The notes under the pieces were generated by a model that made no database searches, was not told where the DNA came from, and was given only the letters and a program-made list of their open reading frames with translations. This document shows, piece by piece, positions 6,568-12,141 of a stretch of DNA of 12,141 nucleotides (position 1 is the first letter of the stretch; every line of letters starts with the position of its first letter). Location: NCBI GenBank assembly GCA_031264885.1, contig JAISDM010000242.1, forward strand, positions 1 through 12,141. Reading direction: 5' to 3'. Made by a program: the position numbers and the translations under genes. Origin of the DNA: Peptococcaceae bacterium. Lineage in GTDB: Bacteria; Bacillota; Peptococcia; DRI-13; UBA5745.

Positions 6568-7035
6568 ATGAATATCCTGAATACCTTTGCCATCTTTCTT
6601 ATTCCGTCCATCGTCCTTCTGTTGATTTTGACGCCGCTATTTCCTGTGCTGCGGGGCGGAATGACGGGAGCGAAGGCCCGGCGCCGGGTCGTCGCCAATT
6701 TGTCTGTATTCGTCATCGTCTGTCTGCTGGGGATCATTATCCCCTTGAGCAGGGTTTCTTTCGCGGCGGAAGCGGCGCAGGCCGCGGCGGAACCCGGGAA
6801 TCTCTCTATTGTGGGAACCAATGCCCAGGCGCTGGGCTTCCTGGCGGCGGGGCTGGTTACCGGGATGGCCTGCATCGGGAGCGGCATTGCGGTGGCGGCG
6901 GCGGCGCCGGCGGCCATCGGCGCGGTGTCTGAGAACGCCAACGCTTTTGGCAAAGCCATCATCTTCGTGGTGTTGGGCGAAGGCATCGCTATCTATGGGC
7001 TTTTGATTTCTATTTTGATCATCAACCGGTTATGA
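6568..7035 (+). CDS. atpK: V/A-type ATPase subunit K (proteolipid c-ring subunit) with N-terminal two-helix extension
   Basis: A 155-residue membrane proteolipid that forms the rotating ion-carrying ring. The C-terminal part is a classical c hairpin: a Gly/Ala-rich helix (about 85-115, with GMACIGSGIA), a polar loop SENANAFGK, and a second helix (130-153) with the ion-binding glutamate E138 in VLGEGIAIYGL. The first 80 residues are extra: a hydrophobic helix (about 3-28), a basic turn KARRR, a second helix (about 43-62) and then SFAAEAAQAAAEPG, which looks like a signal-peptidase site and Ala-rich linker. This part does not look like a second c hairpin, unlike the duplicated Enterococcus hirae NtpK of similar length. 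E138 is followed by Gly, and the first ring helix has no Gln near V109, so the usual Na+ ligands are missing. It lies between I and F. Confidence 0.92.
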   Translation: MNILNTFAIFLIPSIVLLLILTPLFPVLRGGMTGAKARRRVVANLSVFVIVCLLGIIIPLSRVSFAAEAAQAAAEPGNLSIVGTNAQALGFLAAGLVTGMACIGSGIAVAAAAPAAIGAVSENANAFGKAIIFVVLGEGIAIYGLLISILIINRL

Positions 7036-7045
7036 GACGGCGCCC

Positions 7046-7354
7046 ATGAGAATTTTTTTGATCAGCGACAATACGGATACCCTGATGGGAATGCGCCTGG
7101 CCGGGATTGAAGGCGTGCTGGCCTTCACGAAAGAAGAAACGGAAGCGGCTGTTATGGAAGCGGTGAACAATCCGGCCATCGGGATCCTGCTCATTACAGC
7201 CAACCTGGTTTCTCTGTGCGCGGATTTAATCCATGACAGGAAGCTGAATTATAAGCGCCCGCTGGTAGTGGAGGTTCCCGACAGGGAGGGCGGCGGAAGC
7301 ATCGTTTCCGCCTTGGAACGGTATATCGGGGAAGCCGTTGGAATCCGGCTGTGA
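7046..7354 (+). CDS. atpF: V/A-type ATPase subunit F
   Basis: A 102-residue central-stalk subunit that binds subunit D and helps link the catalytic head to the rotor. The family's Rossmann-like pattern is clear: an N-terminal strand MRIFLISD, then the MRLAGIEGV helix (about 16-24), the strand IGILLIT (45-51) and the turn RPLVVEVPD (71-79), finishing with a C-terminal helix (SALERYIGEAVGI). Length is typical (95-110). It begins 10 bases after the subunit K stop, with only a weak purine-rich site, so translation may be coupled to K. It is followed by subunit E after 14 bases. Confidence 0.9.
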   Translation: MRIFLISDNTDTLMGMRLAGIEGVLAFTKEETEAAVMEAVNNPAIGILLITANLVSLCADLIHDRKLNYKRPLVVEVPDREGGGSIVSALERYIGEAVGIRL

Positions 7355-7368
7355 AATGAGGTGAGCAA

Positions 7369-7977
7369 ATGGCAGAGATGCAACAGCAGCAGCCTGACGT
7401 ATGGGTCAAAATCGAACACTTCCGGCGCAGTATTATGGAAGAGGCGCGTGTCCGGCGTCAGGAAATTACGCAGAAAATGAACGAATATCACGCCGCGGAA
7501 CTGGACCGTTATAAAGACACCGCCCAAACGGATTCTGACCTGACGCTGCGGGAGGAAAAGGAGAAAATCACCCTTGAGTTCTCCCGGAAGCTTGCCATAA
7601 AGCGCCGTGAATTGAAGGGCCGTCTTTACGCGGAACGGGAAAAACGCCGGCAGGCTGTTTTTGACAAAGCGGGCGAGCGCTTGCTTGACTTCGCCCAAAA
7701 ACCGGAATACGGCGCCTTTTTGCGGAGAAAGGCCGAAGAAGCGTCCGCGCTGGCCGAAGGCGCCCCGCTCCGGATATTGATTTGTCCCCGGGATATGATC
7801 TGGAAAGACGCGCTGGAGAAAGCCTGCCCCTGCTCGGTGGAGGCCGCGGACAATATCCGGCTGGGCGGTTTTTTCGCTGATAACGGCAAGGGTATGCTGG
7901 TAGACGAAACCTTGGACAGCGCCCTGGAAGAACAGAAGGAGTGGTTCTACAGCGCTTCCGGATTAGCGAGCGAATGA
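7369..7977 (+). CDS. atpE: V/A-type ATPase subunit E (peripheral stalk)
   Basis: A 202-residue protein that pairs with the G/H coiled coil to form the peripheral stalk. Residues about 12-120 are a long charged helix suited to the coiled coil. The C-terminal globular domain (about 120-195) has the family ending pattern LGGFFADNGKGMLVDETLD followed by SALEEQKEWFY, which packs against subunit B. ATG 7369 follows AGGTGAG. The last codons (GLASE) and the TGA stop lie inside a run of AGTG/AGCG tetranucleotides that continues past the gene, so the extreme C-terminus is probably recent and dispensable. A one-unit slip would change only a few residues, because the repeat has a stop in every frame. Confidence 0.92.
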   Translation: MAEMQQQQPDVWVKIEHFRRSIMEEARVRRQEITQKMNEYHAAELDRYKDTAQTDSDLTLREEKEKITLEFSRKLAIKRRELKGRLYAEREKRRQAVFDKAGERLLDFAQKPEYGAFLRRKAEEASALAEGAPLRILICPRDMIWKDALEKACPCSVEAADNIRLGGFFADNGKGMLVDETLDSALEEQKEWFYSASGLASE

Positions 7978-8000
7978 GTGAGTGAGCGAGTGAGTGAGTG
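7965..8000 (+). repeat. Tetranucleotide tandem repeat at the E-A junction
   Basis: Nine consecutive 4-base units (AGCG, AGCG, AATG, AGTG, AGTG, AGCG, AGTG, AGTG, AGTG) span the last codons and stop of subunit E and end about 20 bases before the GTG start of subunit A. Each reading frame of the AGTG run contains TGA. The tract could vary in length by replication slippage and alter the spacing between the two genes. Confidence 0.8.
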
Positions 8001-8019
8001 ATGGGGTGGGGGTTTCAGA

Positions 8020-9840
8020 GTGGACGACTTGAAAGTATTCTCTGTCAACGGGCCGGTGGTTACGGTTCTGAACGCGCCGGAGCTCCAGATGATGGAGCTG
8101 GTGTATGTGGGAAACAAACGTCTGGTGGGCGAGGTCATCGCCACGAGCCGGGAAAAAACAACCATACAAGTATATGAGGAGACCACAGGGCTGACCCCCG
8201 GGGAGGCGGTGCGCGGTACGGGCGCGCCTCTGAGCGCCCAATTGGGGCCGGGGATCGTCAGCAATATTTTTGACGGGATAGAGCGCCCCCTGCGCGAGCT
8301 CGCCCGGCAATCCGGCGCCTTCATCAGCGTGACAGCCGGCGCCGGCGCCGGTTCCCTGGACGGCGCGAAACTCTGGGACGTGAAGATCACGGCGCGGGAG
8401 GGCGAATCCTTTAGCGAGGGGCAGATCTACGCCACCTGTCAGGAGACCCAGCTCATCGAACACAGAATGATGGTCCCCCCCGGCATATCGGGCAGGATCT
8501 CTTACGCGGCGCCTTCCGGCAGTTATCGCGTCAACGATGTGGTGGTGAGGCTGGAACTGGCGGACGGCAGCCTCAAGGATTTGACCCTTTGCCAGAACTG
8601 GCCGATCCGGACGCCGCGGCCTGTGCGCGGACAGATCCCCATTTCCATGCCCTTGATTACCGGCCAGCGGGTGGTGGATTCTGTTTTTCCCATCGCCAAA
8701 GGCGGGACGGCCGCCGTTCCGGGCGGATTCGGAACGGGGAAGACGCTGACCCAGCATCAGCTGGCCAAATGGTGCGACGCCGACATCATTGTCTATGTGG
8801 GCTGCGGAGAACGGGGCAACGAAATGACCCAGGTGCTGGAGGAGTTCTCGGAACTGGAGGATCCCAAATCCGGCCGGCCGCTGATGGAACGCACCATTCT
8901 GATCGCCAACACCTCCAATATGCCGGTGGCCGCGCGGGAGGCCTCGATTTATACAGGGGTCACCCTGGCGGAATATTTCCGGGACATGGGCTACCATGTG
9001 GCCATCATGGCCGATTCCACCTCCCGGTGGGCGGAGGCTCTGCGGGAGATATCCGGGCGGCTGGAGGAAATGCCGGCGGACGAGGGCTTCCCGGCCTATC
9101 TGTCCTCCCGCATTTCGCAGTTCTACGAGCGCGCGGGCATGGTCGCCACCATGAACGAAAAGGAGGCTTCCATCTCCATCATCGGGGCGGTATCGCCTCA
9201 GGGCGCGGATTTTTCCGAACCGGTCACCCAAAACACCAAACGCTTCGTCCGCTGCTTCTGGGCTCTGGACAAAGCGCTGGCTTATGTGCGGCATTATCCC
9301 GCCATCAACTGGATGGACAGCTACAGTGAGTACGCGGAGGAACTGGCCGATTGGTACAAGCGGAACGTAGGCCCGGAATTTTTGACCTACCGGCAAGAGC
9401 TGATGAGCATCCTCAATGAGGAAAACAAGCTGATGGAAATCGTCAAACTCATCGGATCCGATGTGCTGCCGGATGATCAGAAGCTGATCATTGAGATTGC
9501 CAAGCTGGTCCGCACGGGCTTTTTGCAGCAAAACGCCTATCACGCGGAGGACGCCTACGTCCCTTTGGCGAAGCAGCTCAAGATGATGGAAATCATCCTT
9601 TACCTGTACAAATCGGTCAAAACCGCCATCGCGGGCACGGCGGAGGATCAGCGCAGCAACCTGGCTTTGTCGGAAATTATGGAAACGGGGATTTTTTACG
9701 AAATCGCCAAGATAAAATATGAGACGCCCAACGACCGGCCGGAGCTTTTTGACGGCTATAAGCAGCGGATAGACCACGTCCTCGAAATTACAAAGAAAGG
9801 AAACGCCGGCAATGAGCATAGCTTTAACGGGAATCCGTGA
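8020..9840 (+). CDS. atpA: V/A-type ATPase catalytic subunit A
   Basis: A 606-residue catalytic nucleotide-binding subunit; three copies alternate with B in the head and hydrolyse or make ATP. It has the N-terminal barrel (GPVVTVLNA), the non-homologous region typical of A subunits (about 115-190), and the P-loop GGFGTGKT (235-242, K241). GCGERGNE follows with catalytic E264 and R265, corresponding to K238, E261 and R262 of Enterococcus hirae. The signatures DSTSRWAEALREISGR and PAYLSSRISQFYERAG come after these. Length is normal (580-610). The start is GTG 8020, the first start codon after an in-frame stop at 7999; the site ahead is an unusual G-run (8003-8012) rather than AGGAGG, right after the tetranucleotide tract. 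It overlaps B by 29 bases, implying coupled translation of the two head subunits. Confidence 0.97.
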   Translation: MDDLKVFSVNGPVVTVLNAPELQMMELVYVGNKRLVGEVIATSREKTTIQVYEETTGLTPGEAVRGTGAPLSAQLGPGIVSNIFDGIERPLRELARQSGAFISVTAGAGAGSLDGAKLWDVKITAREGESFSEGQIYATCQETQLIEHRMMVPPGISGRISYAAPSGSYRVNDVVVRLELADGSLKDLTLCQNWPIRTPRPVRGQIPISMPLITGQRVVDSVFPIAKGGTAAVPGGFGTGKTLTQHQLAKWCDADIIVYVGCGERGNEMTQVLEEFSELEDPKSGRPLMERTILIANTSNMPVAAREASIYTGVTLAEYFRDMGYHVAIMADSTSRWAEALREISGRLEEMPADEGFPAYLSSRISQFYERAGMVATMNEKEASISIIGAVSPQGADFSEPVTQNTKRFVRCFWALDKALAYVRHYPAINWMDSYSEYAEELADWYKRNVGPEFLTYRQELMSILNEENKLMEIVKLIGSDVLPDDQKLIIEIAKLVRTGFLQQNAYHAEDAYVPLAKQLKMMEIILYLYKSVKTAIAGTAEDQRSNLALSEIMETGIFYEIAKIKYETPNDRPELFDGYKQRIDHVLEITKKGNAGNEHSFNGNP

Positions 9841-11236
9841 AATCAACGGCCCGTTGTTGATTCTGGATGGGGTATCCTCAGTGGGATACGATGAAATGGT
9901 CCGGTTGGATCTGGCGGACGGGAGCCGCCGGCTGGGCCGGGTGGTGCAGCTGGAGGGCAGCCGCTGTGTCATACAGGTGTTCGAGGGGACCAGCGGCCTG
10001 TCTCTGTCCAACATAAGCGCCCGGTTCCTGGGGCGGCCCATGGAACTCGCCTTGTCCCCGGAACTCCTGGGCCGCACATTTAACGGCGCGGGGCAGCCGA
10101 TAGACGGGCTGGGGCCCTTGTACGCCAAAAAAAAAGCGGACATCAACGGAATGCCCATCAACCCGGTTTCCCGGGTGTATCCCAAGAACTATATTCACAC
10201 AGGCGTCTCATCCATTGACGGACTGATTACCCTGATCCGGGGACAGAAGCTGCCTATTTTTTCCGGATCCGGCATGCAGCACAACAAATTGGCCGCCCAG
10301 ATCGTGCGTCAGGCCAACATCGGTGAAAAAGGCGAAAGCTTCGGCATCGTGTTTGCCGCCATCGGCGTAAAGCATGATGTGGCTGACTATTTTCGGCGTT
10401 CCTTCGAGGAATCGGGCATCATGGAACATACGGTGATGTTCCTGAATCTTTCCAACGATCCCATCATCGAGCGCATACTGACGCCCCGCTGCGCGCTGAC
10501 AGCGGCGGAATACCTGGCCTTCGAGCATGGGATGCACATTTTGGTCCTTATGACGGATATCACTGCCTATTGTGAAGCCCTGCGGGAATTCAGCTCTTCC
10601 AAGGGGGAAATCCCCGGCAGGAAGGGGTACCCCGGCTACCTGTATTCCGACTTGGCCTCGCTGTACGAACGGGCGGGAATGATTCAAGGCCGGGAAGGAT
10701 CCGTGACTCAGATTCCCATTCTGACCATGCCCAACGACGACATCACCCATCCCATCCCGGATCTGACCGGCTATATTACGGAGGGGCAAATCGTGCTGGA
10801 CCGTTCTTTGGATCAGAAGGGGATCTATCCGCCGGCGTCGGTGCTGCCGTCCCTGTCGCGCCTGATGAAGGACGGAATCGGCGAGGGATATACCAGAGCC
10901 GACCATTCGGGGGTTTCTAACCAGCTGTTCGCGGCTTACGCCTATGTGCAGGACGCCCGCGCGCTGGCTTCCGTTATCGGGGCGGAGGATTTGACGGCGA
11001 CGGATCAGAAATACTTGAAATTCGGGGATGCCTTTGAGCGGCAGTTTCTGTCTCAGCAGTTCGATGAAAACCGTTCGATTGAGCAAACCCTCGACTTGGG
11101 ATGGCGGCTTTTGTCCATGCTGCCCAGGGAAGAGCTCAGCCGCGTGGACGACGAGCTGCTGGAACAATATTATGTCCATGAGGATTCCGGCGAAACGGCG
11201 GAATCCGAGGCGGCGGCAGGCGGCGACGCCCGATGA
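9812..11236 (+). CDS. atpB: V/A-type ATPase regulatory subunit B
   Basis: A 474-residue non-catalytic subunit that alternates with A in the head. In place of a true P-loop it has SGSGMQHNK (151-159), the normal degenerate form. Family signatures follow: EALREFSSSKGEIPGRKGYP, LYERAGMIQGREGS and ILTMPNDDITHPIPDLTG. The arginine finger, R350 in LPSLSRLMKDG, completes the A-site and has the same number as in Enterococcus hirae NtpB. Length is normal (455-480). The start is ATG 9812 inside the end of subunit A, preceded by AGAAAGG. The stop overlaps the D start in ATGA. The C-terminal tail (SGETAESEAAAGGDAR) is acidic and low-complexity, probably disordered. Confidence 0.97.
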   Translation: MSIALTGIREINGPLLILDGVSSVGYDEMVRLDLADGSRRLGRVVQLEGSRCVIQVFEGTSGLSLSNISARFLGRPMELALSPELLGRTFNGAGQPIDGLGPLYAKKKADINGMPINPVSRVYPKNYIHTGVSSIDGLITLIRGQKLPIFSGSGMQHNKLAAQIVRQANIGEKGESFGIVFAAIGVKHDVADYFRRSFEESGIMEHTVMFLNLSNDPIIERILTPRCALTAAEYLAFEHGMHILVLMTDITAYCEALREFSSSKGEIPGRKGYPGYLYSDLASLYERAGMIQGREGSVTQIPILTMPNDDITHPIPDLTGYITEGQIVLDRSLDQKGIYPPASVLPSLSRLMKDGIGEGYTRADHSGVSNQLFAAYAYVQDARALASVIGAEDLTATDQKYLKFGDAFERQFLSQQFDENRSIEQTLDLGWRLLSMLPREELSRVDDELLEQYYVHEDSGETAESEAAAGGDAR

Positions 11237-11847
11237 GCACTCAAATTTTTGCCACCAAGGGCAACCTGATGGCTTCCAAGAGATCCCTGGAATTATCCTC
11301 CATGGGTTACGAGCTGCTGGACCGGAAACGGAACATTCTGATCCGGGAAATGATGCTGCTGCTGGACCACTCCAAACAGTTGCGCAGCCAGATCGAGGAC
11401 ACGTATAAAAACGCCTATGCCGCCCTGGAAAGGGCCAATCTGACCTTGGGCGCGGTGGGGGACATCAGCCGGGCCGTACCCTTGGACGACGGCGTGGGGC
11501 GGATCCGCTTCCGCAGTGTGATGGGCGTGGATCTGCCCATGGTGGATTACGAAGAATCCCCCCGGGAGCTGGCTTACGGCTTTCACCGCAGCAATTCACT
11601 GCTGGACTACGCGTACCAGTGTTTCTGCGAGGTCAAGAATATGACCGTTCTGCTGGCGGAAATCGAAAACAGCGCATTCCGTCTCGCTCACGCCATTATC
11701 AAAACCCAACGGAGGGCGAACGCGCTGAAAAACGTCAGCATTCCCCGGCTGAAAGGCGTGGTCAAGTACATCACCGACGTATTGGAAGAAAAAGAGCGGG
11801 AGGAATTCTCCCGCCTCAAGGTCATCAAGCGCCAGAAACAGCAATAG
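11233..11847 (+). CDS. atpD: V/A-type ATPase subunit D (central rotor shaft)
   Basis: A 204-residue rotor axle that passes through the A3B3 head and is capped by F and C. It has two long helices: N-terminal (about 10-70, with TKGNLMASKRSLELSSMGYE) and C-terminal (about 120-200), joined by a short beta region (80-115). The family signature TQRRANALKNVSIP (158-171) is present. The tail is basic (RLKVIKRQKQQ). Length is typical (200-220). ATG 11233 overlaps the stop of B by four bases, a classic coupled junction. It is the last ATPase gene; 38 bases after its stop a large palindromic repeat begins that may mark the transcript end. Confidence 0.95.
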   Translation: MSTQIFATKGNLMASKRSLELSSMGYELLDRKRNILIREMMLLLDHSKQLRSQIEDTYKNAYAALERANLTLGAVGDISRAVPLDDGVGRIRFRSVMGVDLPMVDYEESPRELAYGFHRSNSLLDYAYQCFCEVKNMTVLLAEIENSAFRLAHAIIKTQRRANALKNVSIPRLKGVVKYITDVLEEKEREEFSRLKVIKRQKQQ

Positions 11848-11885
11848 TTTGCGTTCACGCCTCACGGTTGACCGACGTCAAACCG

Positions 11886-11953
11886 CGGGCGGCAGAATGC
11901 CGCCCCTACGACACCGGAATGGTGCATCTGTAGGGGCGGCATCCTGCCGCCCG
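11886..11953 (-). repeat. 68-bp palindromic REP/MITE-like element, copy 2 (inverted)
   Basis: The arms at 11886-11909 and 11930-11953 are inverted repeats with one mismatch and a 20-base loop. Read on the minus strand, both 24-base arms are identical to those at 2481-2549, whereas the loops share only their first bases (AGAYGC) and are otherwise diverged. Perfect arm conservation with loop divergence suggests selection on, or correction of, the palindrome, or recent spread. It lies 38 bases past the stop of the last ATPase gene. Confidence 0.85.
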
Positions 11954-12004
11954 TGACCGTCCGGAAACAACAAAAATCGGCCTGTGCAATTGTGCGCATC
12001 CGTT

Positions 12005-12035
12005 CCCCGTCATTCCGGGCTTGACCCGGAATCCA
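12005..12035 (+). repeat. 31-bp dispersed repeat, copy 2
   Basis: Matches the minus strand of 935-965 at 30 of 31 positions and contains the dyad ATTCCGGG..CCCGGAAT. It lies about 50 bases beyond the palindromic element. Confidence 0.75.
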
Positions 12036-12046
12036 GGTTCCGTCTC

Positions 12047-12141
12047 ATTGACCTGATCGCAGCATTAACGGCCTTGGCGGAACTACTTATCAAGCTTTAT
12101 GACCGCTGGAAACAGCGTAAGAAAGAAGATAAGCCGCCATA
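12047..12141 (+). other. Possible partial small hydrophobic/basic protein, cut by window end
   Basis: One frame reads IDLIAALTALAELLIKLYDR followed by a basic tail WKQRKKEDKPP and runs off the window. The pattern of a hydrophobic or amphipathic helix plus charged tail recalls small membrane peptides, including type I toxin peptides. However, there is no ATG and no ribosome binding site: the frame is open upstream through the 31-bp repeat to GTG 11984, and ATT 12047 would be a rare start. It could also be the tail of a broken gene or chance. Confidence 0.2.

Larger units (their letters stand above)
11848..12141. other. Intergenic region after the ATPase operon
   Basis: These 294 bases hold a weak imperfect dyad (GGTTGAC/GTCAAACC, about 11867-11885), the second palindromic element, the second 31-bp repeat and possibly the start of a small gene at the edge. 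No T-run-bearing intrinsic terminator was found after subunit D. The palindrome is the best candidate for an mRNA 3' structure. Confidence 0.5.

Noticed and set aside
6568..7035. Subunit K as a duplicated double-hairpin proteolipid like Enterococcus NtpK
   Set aside because: Length is similar, but the N-terminal half lacks the Gly/Ala helix pattern and hairpin loop; it looks like a leader or extra helices.
7963..10185. A very long open frame (740 codons) on the minus strand opposite subunit A and part of B
   Set aside because: It lies antisense to two unmistakable conserved genes, has low-complexity His/Arg/Gly-rich sequence typical of reversed GC-rich codons, and no family motif. It is a shadow of codon bias.
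11848..11953. Intrinsic terminator after subunit D
   Set aside because: The palindrome is stable but no run of T follows on the plus strand, so a Rho-independent terminator cannot be claimed.

Overview
The window looks like chromosome from a spore-forming, flagellated, rod-shaped member of the Firmicutes, most likely Clostridia. The reasons are a convincing SpoIIID (sporulation regulator), the neighbouring MreB/Mbl and FlhO-like genes, strong AGGAGG-type ribosome binding sites with several TTG and GTG starts, and a bacterial V/A-type ATPase operon of the kind common in anaerobic Clostridia. Base composition is moderately GC-rich by eye. No rRNA, tRNA, CRISPR array, transposase or phage gene was seen.

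Left part, minus strand (about 1-2460): spoIIID, then mreB/mbl, then a flagellar hook-basal body gene (flhO type), all read leftwards. This is the spoIIID-mbl-flhO order known from Bacillus subtilis. A sigma-E-like promoter can be proposed in front of spoIIID. The first 150 bases carry two hairpin-forming inverted repeats and no gene; a second flagellar gene (flhP in Bacillus) is not present inside the window.

Right part, plus strand (2686-11847): one tightly packed operon for a complete V/A-type ATPase in the order G/H-C-I-K-F-E-A-B-D. C, E, F, D, A and B form the soluble V1 motor with its central stalk, G/H with E forms the peripheral stalk, and I with the K ring forms the membrane ion channel. 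All expected key residues are visible: the Walker lysine and catalytic glutamate in A, the arginine finger in B, the ion-binding glutamate in K and the two conserved arginines in I. The operon has several oddities. Subunit I is about 160 residues too long because of an internal tandem duplication of its N-terminal cytoplasmic arm. Subunit K has an N-terminal two-helix extension ending in a signal-peptidase-like site. A hairpin sits just before K. A nine-unit tetranucleotide tract covers the stop codon of E and the E-A junction. The C gene lies before I rather than after E.

Two families of dispersed repeat bracket this region in inverted orientation: a roughly 69-bp palindromic element at 2481-2549 and 11886-11953, and a 31-bp element at 935-965 and 12005-12035. 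The last 294 bases hold these repeats and possibly the beginning of a small hydrophobic/basic protein cut by the window edge.
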